Assembly: GCA_030512295.1 (NCBI GenBank)
Contig: JAULSR010000004.1
Location: forward strand, 558,001 to 622,000
Origin: Bombardia bombarda
Taxonomy: Eukaryota > Ascomycota > Sordariomycetes > Sordariales > Lasiosphaeriaceae
Length of the DNA stretch: 64,000 nucleotides
Reading direction: 5' to 3'
Shown here: piece after piece, positions 22,572 through 32,441 of the stretch
Layout: every line of letters starts with the position of its first letter
Position numbering within the stretch: position 1 is the stretch's first letter
Position numbers and translations under genes: made by a program
Notes under the pieces: generated by a model
Told to the model about the DNA's origin: nothing
Databases searched by the model: none
Seen by the model: the letters and a program-made list of their open reading frames with translations, nothing else

Positions 22572-24479
22572 TTACACAAGCGCCTGCCCCATAAACATAC
22601 TCTGCTTCACCTCCGCCACAATATCCCTCCGATCGTCCCTCCCCACCAACACGATCCCCCTGCCACGACGTCCCATGCGTCCCGCGCGCCCCAGCCGATG
22701 AATGAAATCAATCGTCGTGTGCGGCACATCATACAACACAACATGGCGCACCGCGAGCGTATCAATGCCCCTCGACGCCAGATCCGTCGCGACAATAACC
22801 TTGGTATTCGCCAGATGCCTCTTGCCCGCAGCCGTCGCCGCTTTCGCCGCCACCATATCCTCGCCACTGACCTTCATCGGCTCGTTCGACGTAAACGCCG
22901 CGAGCGCCTCCGACTGCCGCTGCGCGCTCGTGTCGCGGTGCAGCGCGACCGCGTCGATGCCCTTGGACACAAGGTACTCGGCCACCTCCTGGGTGGTCTC
23001 GCGCTCGTTGACAAAGACCATGATGCGCTTGACGTCCGAGTCGCCCTTGTCGGCGCCGTGCATCTCGTGGTCGGCGGCCTCCTTGCCGATGGTCCAGATG
23101 GCGTCGGCGCAGGCGAGGTTCTTGTTGTTGCGGTAGGGGTCCTTGGAGACGTCGATGACGCCGAGCTGGACGCGGCGGGGGATGGCGTGCAGGTTGGGGG
23201 TGGTGATGCGGTCGATGTCGGGGAAGCGCTCGGCGAGGAAGTTGTCGAGGCGGCGGGGGATGGTGGCGGAGCAGAGCACGAGCTGGCGCAGCGAGGGCAT
23301 GGTGCGGTCGACGATCTTGATGGTCTCGGGCGAGAAGCTGCGGTCGAGCAGGGAGTCGGCCTCGTCGATGACGAGGTGGCTGACGCGCGAGAGGATGTAG
23401 GGGTCCGAGCCGGCGACGGTCGCGAGCAGGTGCGGCGTCGAGACGATCATGTCGACGCCCAGGTTGCTGAAGAGGTTGCGGTGGTTCTTGAGCGGGGAGT
23501 AGCTGGCGGATAGGGGCCGGACCTTGAAGCGCATGACGTGGGCGAAGGCCTTGGCGACGGCGGCCACTTGGTCGACCAGCTCGGCGGTGGGGACCAGGAC
23601 GACGACGCGGGGACGGCCTGTGTTGGGGTGAGGCTCGAAGGTCTCGATCCAGGCGGACAGGGGCTGACCCTCGCGGATGACTTTCTCCTCGGCGAGGCGC
23701 TTCTCGTAGGCCTGGACGGCCTCGTCCTCGGCCTCGGCGATCTTGAGGGCGTTGACGATGGGGGTCATGTAGGCGAGGGTCTTGCCGGACCCCGTCTCGG
23801 CGGCCAGGAGGAACTCTTGCCTGCGCGGGACTTCGACGGGGGCGGCCTTTCGGCGCGGCTTGGGGCCGAAGCTCTGGCCGAGGAGGGCGGGGATGGCCAG
23901 CCGCTGGACCGGGGTCGGCTTGACGTCCACCATGCCCTTCAGGGCCTCGGATGCGACAGCCGCCTTCAGGTCGGGTAATAGGTCGAACTGGTCAAAGGAC
24001 TCGACCGTCTGTATCTTTAGTTTTGTGCTTGACCTCTGGCCGTAGCTGATGCTGGTGAGAGAGCGTTGCATGTTGAGGGCCTTGAAGCGGTTTCCCTTCT
24101 TGTCATGGCTTTTCCTGTCCCTGTCGCGATCCCTACCTCCGTCGGGCCTGTCGCTCCGTGTCTCGACTATCGTTGGTGGGCGGAATTTGATGTTGGCCGT
24201 GGTTCGGTTCATGGCGGCGAAGGGGCCATCGACGGCAGGCCGTGGTTTCCTGACGTTATCATCGCGGGTGGATGGTGGGCGTGCTACTTGGCTACGGTCC
24301 GACAGCACCATGCGCGCCGGGCCTGGTCGCCGCTCTCGATCTCCGCGCGTTGCAAACGCCCGCCGCCCTGTTCCTCCCCCCAGTCCGATCCATGACTTCT
24401 CCAAGCCTGCACTCGTCCTTGTCGATGTGGCAGCCGAGCGGCATATTAAGCACACGGACTCGCGTGTGGTCCTCAACAT
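22572..24479 (-). CDS. MRH4: Mitochondrial DEAD-box RNA helicase Mrh4
   Basis: ATP-dependent RNA helicase; in yeast Mrh4 acts in assembly of the large mitochondrial ribosomal subunit. Single exon, 635 residues from the ATG at 24479. The start gives MLRTTRESVCLICRSAATS, basic and hydroxylated as expected for a mitochondrial presequence; the frame stays open upstream without another ATG. Helicase motifs: PTPVQRLAIP (Q motif), AETGSGKT (about residues 227-234), PTAELV (motif Ia), STP, VIDEADSLLD (DEAD about 372-375), CSAT, ATDLASRGID and HRLGRAGRMGRRG. About 150 residues before the helicase core are basic and probably disordered. It is divergent from the small Cys-rich gene. Confidence 0.93.
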   Translation of the reverse strand: MLRTTRESVCLICRSAATSTRTSAGLEKSWIGLGGGTGRRAFATRGDRERRPGPARMVLSDRSQVARPPSTRDDNVRKPRPAVDGPFAAMNRTTANIKFRPPTIVETRSDRPDGGRDRDRDRKSHDKKGNRFKALNMQRSLTSISYGQRSSTKLKIQTVESFDQFDLLPDLKAAVASEALKGMVDVKPTPVQRLAIPALLGQSFGPKPRRKAAPVEVPRRQEFLLAAETGSGKTLAYMTPIVNALKIAEAEDEAVQAYEKRLAEEKVIREGQPLSAWIETFEPHPNTGRPRVVVLVPTAELVDQVAAVAKAFAHVMRFKVRPLSASYSPLKNHRNLFSNLGVDMIVSTPHLLATVAGSDPYILSRVSHLVIDEADSLLDRSFSPETIKIVDRTMPSLRQLVLCSATIPRRLDNFLAERFPDIDRITTPNLHAIPRRVQLGVIDVSKDPYRNNKNLACADAIWTIGKEAADHEMHGADKGDSDVKRIMVFVNERETTQEVAEYLVSKGIDAVALHRDTSAQRQSEALAAFTSNEPMKVSGEDMVAAKAATAAGKRHLANTKVIVATDLASRGIDTLAVRHVVLYDVPHTTIDFIHRLGRAGRMGRRGRGIVLVGRDDRRDIVAEVKQSMFMGQALV

Positions 24480-25326
24480 GATGGCGGCTGCTGTGTTGGT
24501 GTATGAATTAGTGGACAGGCACTGAGCACTGTCCTGGGCCTGCCGCAAAAAAAAATTGGCTGGACGGCTGCCGGCAGGGCGTTCTGCCGCCGCTCACCGA
24601 CCAGATTAAGGTGCCCCTGGGCCCCTGTCCAGGCTCCTGAAGCAAGCGACGGGACAGGGACCCGGATGGACCCGGGCCTACCTGGTAGTAGGTAACCTTG
24701 GAAGCTTGCACAGCATTCGCCAGCTTCCATCAGCGCTCATTCGCAAGCTCAACTGTAGATGCACAGAAGAGAGACTGCGGCTAGCTACACATGCCCGTCC
24801 GATGGTGTGCATCCTGCTGAGCTAGTCCGGTCGTCAGGTTGTCGAATGGGCCGCATCGGGGACTACCAAGGGCAGAGATAATGTGTCTGACCTTTGATGA
24901 CATTGGATAACCTGAGAAACAGTCAGATTCAGTGGTGGTGGTCCCCGCCCTCTACCGCGCCCCGCCCATCCAAGTTTTAGAATTTAGACGGCATGCGAGG
25001 TCGGCGATTGTGATTGCGACAGCCGGGCCGTGCCTGCCGTGCCTCTGGAGTTTCGGCGACCTCTTGCACTAAAAAGCGCCCGCCGGACAGAGGAAGTGAT
25101 AGGAGCTCCCGGTGTGTGCCCGGCCAACATTTTGGTTTTATTATTATTTAAAGACAGTAAAGACTCTCTTCAACAAAGCCGGTCTCTTCGTCGTCCCCGC
25201 AATCTGTACCAACGCACACCTTGCTTGCCAAACACAAAAATATCAAACCGATAAGTCAATAGGCTGCTGCCAAGAAGACAACCAGAAAAACACCAAACCT
25301 TGACAGCACCTGTCAAGTCTGCAATC
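24480..25326. other. Divergent intergenic region, MRH4 / Cys-rich gene
   Basis: An 847-bp spacer with both promoters. An A9 run (about 24547-24555) lies shortly upstream of MRH4. No coding region recognised. Confidence 0.55.
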
Positions 25327-25704
25327 ATGTGCTACGGTGCCACCTGCCCTACCTGCTGTAAGCAGAAGCTTCCACCCTGCCACAGCCCGTGCCACAGCCC
25401 GTGCCCTGGCCTGGCTGCACCGGCAATCCCAATGCACCTGCAACCTTTTACACCAAATAGAAATGCTTTTGAATCTTGATGCTGATTCAATACAATAACT
25501 ACAGCAAAGCAAGCCTGGAAGGGCTGCGGCAGCCATCTGTCCACCGTCTTCTCGGGCGTCCCCGAGGATAAGTGGTGCGTCTGCGAGCCCAAGGTCGATG
25601 TCAACGGCACGTCGTATCCGCCGCAGGCCGCGTCTGGTGGCGTCTCAATGCCGTCTTGGATGAAGAGCTGGACGGGCACCGGCTCAGCCGCCCAGAAGGA
25701 GTAG
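25327..25704 (+). CDS. Small Cys-rich putative metal-binding protein, two exons
   Basis: Short conserved-type fungal protein of 76 residues with unknown function. Exon 1 is only 31 nt (25327-25357), coding MCYGATCPTC plus one base; exon 2 is 25505-25704. The intron of 147 nt starts GTAAGC, has CTGAT near its end and closes with ACTACAG. Joining gives KQAWKGCGSHLSTVF, PEDKWCVCEP and VNGTSYPP. Cys at 2, 7, 10, 18, 35 and 37 and His at 21 form CxxC, GCGxxH and CxC groups that could bind zinc. From memory, the MC-x4-C-x2-C...W-x-GCG-x2-H...C-x-CEP layout is shared by small fungal proteins without a named function. No signal peptide is seen. The tail is Ser/Gly/Trp-rich (PSWMKSWTGTGS). The fit of phase, splice sites and motif makes the model likely. 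Confidence 0.8.
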
Positions 25705-26131
25705 AACAAGACGCTGCAAATGTACTTCCCAATACCCTTGCTTGGAGATAATGATTTATAAACCACTTTACTACACGAAACCAAATAAATATAACTTACT
25801 TACGGGCTCCATATAGTTTGAAATCTTTTATCTTGCCATTTTACCTAACAAGGGGTTTCCATTGGGCGCGTGGTGCGGAGACAAGGCTCCATGGAAGCTT
25901 TGAACCACAGCCGCGTTTCCTGTAGGTCATTGATAAGGAATCGTGACCGCCGGGTTGGGTTACTTAGCTTTATCTTGCGTCTCAACGACCTCTCTGCAGG
26001 ACCAATACTCGTATATGTCTACAATCATTATCCAGAAAAAAAAAAGAAAAGCAAGTCATTTCATCGTCGTGGACATTCGCTCACAGCAATAAACCACCAA
26101 TGACTCAATACGATTGAAACTACCCATTAAC
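25705..26131. other. Intergenic before the P450 gene
   Basis: 3' region of the Cys-rich gene and promoter of the P450. It contains an A9 run followed by GAAAA (about 26036-26049). No coding region seen. Confidence 0.6.
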
Positions 26132-28195
26132 ATGTTCTCTCCCGTGCTTGCCGCCTCCTCCCTCCTGTTCATCATCGTCATTGTTGGCGACTATCTCCGG
26201 CGAAGCCTCTCATCACCGCTGAACTCGATCCCGGGACCATGGTATTCCAGATTTACATCATTGGTTCTCAAGTACAATGAGTTCACAACCAACCGGACGC
26301 GGTACATCCACCAGCTGCACCTGGAATATGGCCCGGCCGTGCGGATTGCCCCGAACGAGCTCGCCTTTGCCTCTGCCGGGGCGGTGAAGGAGATATACTG
26401 CTCTGGCGGGAGCGGCTACGACAAGACCGAGTTTTATGACCTCTTTAAGGTCTATGGGAGAAGGTGCGTATTTCACTTGCTATTCACATTAAGGATTTCT
26501 GACGTTACCGGCTGCTAACAAAGTGAAATTGGCTTTAGGACTATGTTCACTACGCTGAACAAGGACGATGTAAGTGCTGTTTATTGGGGGAAGGAAGAGG
26601 AGAACTCCCACTCTGTTTCAAAGTCCTTATCTGATAGATGGGGGCCGTTAATCGAGTTTAGCATGCTCGGAGGAAGCGAATTCTGGCAGATCGATACGCC
26701 AATACCAACATTGTACGCAAACCCTCCCTCGATGGCATTGCAGACCGGGCAGCCAGCTTTGTCAAGAGATGCATTGAGTCGGCAGACCAAAGCCTCGACC
26801 TTTATGTATGTGAATATATCTCCATCCCACTATTTACTATGTTCAGGCCAGAAAAGTAGCTGACAAAGGCCACCATCGCCGAGCACGCAGGTTTGTAAGT
26901 TATCCTCCATCATCAGCAGCTAGAAGCAAATATATATGCATGCCATATCCGGAATATATTCCCTGACATGGTGTATCCAGGTCTTCATTCATACGCCTTT
27001 GACTGCGTAACCCACCACCTCTTCCATCCATACGGGACAGACTCGCTCCAGAGCAAGTATGATGAGGATATCATGCGTGAGTTGACGTTTGACGATAGCC
27101 TACAAAGTAAGTATATTTTCCTGAAAACACAACGACCATGAAAACCCCCAATTTGGCCGGTCAGGGTGGGAAAAAAAAACCACCTACCAAGCTCTGCCTG
27201 ACTGACATGTCACGTCTTGTGTGTTTTTCCAGACCGGCTTGTGCAATACTACAGTCCCACACTACACCTAGTATTTGGCAAGCTCCTCTACTTATTCGCC
27301 AAACCGCGTGAAACGCCGCTGGCGGACGACTTCGTCCTCGACACTAGTGCTAAAACGGACACGACATCCTTCACCCTCCTCAACCGACTCAACGGCGTGG
27401 GCTCCGGCCCCCCACAGCCACAACTGGATCATCTCGACATCGCCGCCGAATGTCTCGATCACATGGCAGCTGGCATCGACACGACCGGCGACGGCCTGTG
27501 CTTCCTATTGTGGGAGCTATCCCAACCTTCCTCGTTCAGTTTCCAGCGACGCTTACGCGAGGAGCTTCTCGCCAACCCCGGGGCCAGCTTTGACAAGCTT
27601 CCGTATCTGGATGCCGTTGTCATGGAAGGCCTCCGGTGCTTCCCGCCCATCCCCATGTCGCTGCCCCGGCATGTGCCCCGCGGGGGGCGCAACATCGACG
27701 GCTACGTGGTTCCCGAGGGAGCGGTAGTTAGCTGCCAGGCGTACTCGGTGCAGAGGCTCGACCGGAGCGTGTTTCCGGATCCTGATACCTTTAATCCCGA
27801 GCGGTGGCTGCGCCAGGAGGGGGATGCCGAGAGGAAGAGGCTGTTTTTCGCATTTGCGAATGGCGGGCGGGGGTGTGTTGGGAAGCAGTAAGTTTCACTT
27901 TCTTTTTTGAGCACAGATTGTTGGGAGATTATATCTCGTGGCGTTGTTGCACTGGTTTTGTGAGACCTAAGCTGTGAGCACTTCGCTAACCAGCCAACCC
28001 AACCGCAGTCTGGCGCTTGCGGAAATGAAGATGCTGCTTCAGGCTGTATATTCGAGATTTACGACAATCCCAGATGAAACACGGATGGCCGGGTCGTCGA
28101 TGGAGATGTCGGACCAGCTCATCTCTTCGCGTCCGCTGGGCCAGAAATGCCTGCTCCGGTTCAATCCTATCGGTGCGGCCGATCGACCTGTATGA
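26132..28195 (+). CDS. Cytochrome P450 monooxygenase, six exons
   Basis: Haem-thiolate monooxygenase, ER-anchored by an N-terminal span (SPVLAASSLLFIIVIVGDYL); substrate unknown. Exons read as 26132-26463, 26539-26569, 26662-26809, 26981-27106, 27233-27887 and 28009-28195; phases fit and give 492 residues. Motifs: proline hinge SIPGPWYSRFTS, WxxxR-like HARRKRILADRY, I-helix AGIDTTGD (about residues 292-299), ExxR as EGLR (344-347), PERW (401-404) and haem loop FANGGRGCVG with the Cys ligand at about 427. All key residues are present, so the enzyme is probably active. The intron 26810-26980 needs the donor GTGAAT; the stronger-looking GTATGT four bases earlier would break the frame. No other secondary-metabolism gene is adjacent, so it looks like a solitary P450. 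Confidence 0.9.
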
Positions 28196-28807
28196 CACTG
28201 AAAAGGTTTACAGAAAACTTCTTTCTGATTTGGGCTGAGATAAAATATGATTCGGCCCTGGAAAGGAAGGTCAATCAGGTGTCATTTTATGTATCATTGT
28301 AAAATGATAATGAAGAGGCCATCAACCAGCATAGAGTTTTTCCTGTCAACTTTGTCAATACCAACCTAGCAGTAGTCTCATGTGGTGGACAGCAGCATTG
28401 ATAACAAGACCGCATGCAGGTCAACAACACACGTGGCTAAAGGGTTGAGACATGAGAGGACAGAGCTTAAGTGGTGATAGTGGCTCCTTGATCTCCTTGA
28501 TTGGCCCGCGTTTGCTAAGTATTGTGATCTGTATCAAAGATGTAAAAGAAAGAACAAGCGAGGCTGGCGTGTAAGTGGCGAGCAGATCTTTTCCAATCAT
28601 ACCACTAAATAAAGAGACAACGATTGAGAGAGAATATGGTTGTAATTTTTCATCGCGTCCCACTTGGAAAACTGATTTGATGCAGGAGCGACGTAGAGGC
28701 CAAGGAGAATGGGACTGGATTCCAGTGTTGGGCGGTTGGCTGATTAACATGAGACCACATACTGTGTAGTTTCGAGCGCACGCCTTCCGCGGTTGCAGAA
28801 TTTCCAT

Positions 28808-28823
28808 GGCAAGGTACCTTGCC
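28808..28823. repeat. GTACC-type palindrome, 16 bp
   Basis: GGCAAGGTACCTTGCC is a perfect 16-bp palindrome in intergenic DNA. Confidence 0.93.
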
Positions 28824-29208
28824 TAGGCTCATGTAAGCAGGGAGGCAGGTACCGTCGTCTGTCGATCTGGTTCGCCGACAAGTTTCTGTCAGTGGGGCTC
28901 AAGGACGAGTCGGGGAATAAGCGGCTAGAGGTGGCGTTGTTAGGGTGGTCTCGCATTGAAAACCTTAGGTGGGACATACGGGGCTTTGGAGATTTATTGA
29001 GGTGAGGGGAGCTTCAAGAAAAAGATGGTGAAGAGAAGAAAAGAAATTTATTCTCCGTGGAGCACTCAAACACACAGGCGGCAGCGGGAAGCGAAGGCTT
29101 TTGATTTTTTTTGGCGGGTGAAGGAAGAGTCATGTCGAGTTCCAGCCACAAGTTCCAGATTCCTTCCTTTTCGGGGTTACCCGTGCCTCCCGTTGCATTC
29201 CAAGGCAG

Positions 29209-29220
29209 GTACCTAGGTAC
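29209..29220. repeat. GTACC-type palindrome, 12 bp
   Basis: GTACCTAGGTAC is a perfect 12-bp palindrome, about 400 bp from the preceding one. Confidence 0.93.
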
Positions 29221-30319
29221 ATTACATGACTTCGCGACCTTTCTCAGGCTAGCGCTAGTAGATAGAGGGGCAAACGTTGCTGGGCGGCCCTCCAACTGCG
29301 GGGAGATGCCGGGGAGGCAATGAGCCTGGAGGGCAGCGACAGCCTGTCTACAGCCAGTCTCCAGCCCGTGAATGCCCTGTGGGAAGCAAGGTCGCCTCAG
29401 GCCATAGGGGCCATGTCTGCCCATGTGTGCGCATGTCTGCCTGACGCACCATTGTGTTTCGGTCCAACACGGGCGCCTCAAACCTACCTATTTTGTTTCC
29501 CACATCCCAACTTTAAAGGCCTCTTCTTTCTCCTCAACACCCACTTCTCTTCGCAGACACATATTTAAGTCAGGCACCCCGTCACCCTCGCCGCTGATTC
29601 GCAAAGGCGACTCTTGCTCTTCTTTGCATCCAAATCCGGCTCTTGCATCCATCTGCAATTCTGCCCTAGCTTTCCACTGCTGAGCACTCCGTAGCCGGGC
29701 GCTGTTCTCTCCTCCCTGTTCCCCACCCAGATTGGGTTCATCCACCACACAGCAAAACTCGAGAATACACCAAAGGAAAAATTTTCGCTTCTGATCGGTC
29801 ATCGCACCAGTCCCTACGACTTTCTCGTTCCGCAAGCAAGGAGAAAATCAAGACCAACCGCACAACCCATTAGATCGATACGCAGCACAGCGTTGTTTAT
29901 GTATCAGCACGATCACGACTCCGTCTTCCGACACTCACCCCCAGTCAGGCTGCATCCGTTTCGCATATTGCGAAAACCTTGTAGTACCGAGCTCAGTTCT
30001 GACGGCTGAAAAGCATCTTGTCCATCGTCACTCTTCAAAAGCCGTTAATGCCTACCTGCGATAACCATCACCAGGTCTACCCTATGTCCACGCAAAATCC
30101 AGTCTAATACCTGACCCCGTGGCTCGTTTCGCCTCTCTTACCCATCCGTCCAACCGATCATCATTCATGATCCGACAAACCAGTCTGCTTTCTTGCTAGA
30201 TTCCGCAACTTCCTCTCCAACAAATCTATCCAGAAAATCATCATCATCTTCGTCAAAACCCATCATCACCTCATTCGCCTTGCCAATTTTAAGAGCTTTT
30301 AGCCGTCAATACCGCAATC

Positions 30320-31687
30320 ATGGCTCTCGTCAACGTTAAGCGCAGCAATGCCGACCCCTTCTATCGCTACAAGATGGAGCGTATCCAGACCAAGATCGAA
30401 GGCAAGGGTAACGGCATCAAGACCGTTGTTGTCAACCTGAGCAGCGTCGCCCAGTCGCTCGCTCGCCCCGGCGCCTACCTGATCAAGTACTTCGGCTTCG
30501 AGCTGGGTGCCCAGACCAACATTGATCCCCCAGATGACCGCTGGATCATCAACGGCGCCCACGACGCCAGCAAGCTCCAGGAGCTTCTCGACGGCTTCAT
30601 CTCCAAGTTTGTCCTATGCAAGGGCTGCGAGAACCCCGAGACCGATGTCCACATCAAGGACGATAGCATCACCCTTGATTGCAAGGCCTGCGGCAGACAG
30701 ACGTCTGTCATCAAGACCCTGAAGCTTGCTAGCTACATCCTCAAGAATGCACCCAAGAAGGGCAAGAAGGACAAGGCCGAGCGCAAGGCTGCCCGCAAGG
30801 CGAAGCAGAATGGTGGCGGCAAAGCCGACAAGGAGAACGGATCTGGAGGCGATGAGAACTCGGACCAGCCGTCTCCCTATGGCGATGACAAGAACGACAT
30901 TGCTAGCGACGATGATGCCCTGACCCGCATGATTAAGACCCAGGCTCAGGGTTTGGAGAACAAGGAGGTTGAGGTCAAGGACGACGAGTGGGCTGTTGAC
31001 ATGAGTGCCGAGGCCGTCAAGGCCCGCCAGCAGTCGCTCCCCGACGAGTTCAAGCAGAAGCTTGTCCTCAACGGCGATGACGAGGACGAGGAGGGCGAGG
31101 GCGGTGGCAACACCCTCTACGACCAGCTCGGCATCTGGATTCAAGAGCAGGCTGAGGAGGAGGACGGCGTTGACAATGTTGACGATGTTGACATCTACCT
31201 CAAGGCGAAGGAGCTCGGTATCGATGCCAAGCACCGCACTGTTCTGGTTCTGGTTCAGACCATCTTTGACGAGAACATTTGCAACCAGATCGGCAAGCGC
31301 GCTAGCATGTTGAAGCGGGTATGTTTATATCTTTACCTTACCATCTTTTCTGTATTGAGAGGTTAAAGTACTAACATGCCACTCTAGATTGTCAACACCG
31401 AGCGTCACGAGAAGGCCCTTCTTGGCGGCACCGAGCGCCTCATTGGCCAGCTTTCTAAGGAGCACCCGGAGATGTTCGAGAAGGTCGTCAAGATCCTGCA
31501 GCTCTACTATCACCACGATCTTATTTCCGAGGAGGTGGTGACTAAGTGGGGATCCAAGGCCTCCAGGAAGTACGTTGACCTTGCTACGTCCAAGAAGGTC
31601 CGCAAGGCCGCCGAGCCCTTCCTTACTTGGCTTGCCGAGGCCGAGTCGGAAGAGGAGGAGTCTGATGAGGAGGAGGACGACGAGTAA
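30320..31687 (+). CDS. TIF5: Eukaryotic translation initiation factor 5
   Basis: GTPase-activating protein for eIF2 in the 48S initiation complex; it stimulates GTP hydrolysis and helps start-codon selection. Two exons, 30320-31318 and 31388-31687, phase 0; the intron starts GTATGT and has branch CTAAC. The product is 432 residues. The N-terminus DPFYRYKM carries Arg16, matching the catalytic Arg15 of yeast eIF5. A zinc-binding fold has Cys at about 100, 103, 121 and 124 (LCKGC and DCKACG). A lysine-rich, acidic linker leads to the C-terminal W2/HEAT domain (IVNTERHEKALLGG, VTKWGSKASRKYVD) and an acidic tail EEEESDEEEDDE typical of eIF5. It is convergent with the next gene. Confidence 0.97.
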
Positions 31688-32441
31688 AGTAGCTTCGAAA
31701 TTGCTCACCACGTCTTTCTTTTTGTCTCTCTGTCGCTTTGCTAGGAGGACAGTATATGAACTGGGCTAGGGTGGAAAATCAACGGTTGCTTAGTATTCAT
31801 GACATGAGCCTGGATTCAGAGTCGTATTTGTTTTTTGCTTTTAAAAAGTACACTTTTTCGGTTTTATTACGTGAGGGAGGATCTAGCATGTGTGGTATAG
31901 GGGTGGTTCCGAATCGCTTCTTAGATAGCCGGCTAGCTGTGGTTGGTCTTGTTTCTTCATAACGAGGCCCTCGAAACTCTTTTCTCCATGCCTATGTCCA
32001 TTGCAAACAAAGGTGTATGATGGCTCTGCAAAACAAGACGAAGTCATATTGATGATATGATAGAAGAAAGGAGCCTCATTAAGTCTATTTAAGAAACAAG
32101 AGTGCAAACCCTTGAAAAGACTATCTCTCAAAAGTAGCTAAGTGAATGGGACAACTCCTTGCAGGGGAAACAACGAGGGCCAAATCAACCAGAATACTAC
32201 TCACCACCTTCACAACAAAGGCAGAGCTTGTATTCTGCATACCCCCTTTCCCACCGCCTCAGAAGAGATTGTTCACCAGAAATCCCAGATGTATACAACA
32301 CACTTATTCAACAGCCATATTGTCCTATCCTCCCTTCATCAAGCCAAAGCCCATCACTTACTGTTGCTTCTCAAAGCCTCTCGTCCAAGCCCAAAGGGCA
32401 TACATGGACGATGTTACCGCACCAAACCACAAAGTCCCATA
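31688..32441. other. Intergenic between convergent genes
   Basis: 3' regions of eIF5 and of the low-complexity gene. No coding region recognised. Confidence 0.6.

Larger units (their letters stand above)
28196..30319. other. Intergenic and long 5' leader before eIF5
   Basis: A 2.1-kb spacer. The last 800 bases are pyrimidine-rich and likely hold the promoter and a long leader of the eIF5 gene. Two perfect palindromes of the GTACC type lie at 28808-28823 and 29209-29220. No coding region recognised. Confidence 0.6.

Noticed and set aside
22443..23513. Long plus-strand frame opposite MRH4
   Set aside because: It is the antisense image of a helicase gene with clear motifs; its Arg/His/Val-rich content is the usual product of opposite-strand reading.
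25327..28195. Secondary-metabolite gene cluster around the P450
   Set aside because: No synthase, transporter or pathway regulator lies beside it; the neighbours are a small Cys-rich gene and housekeeping genes.
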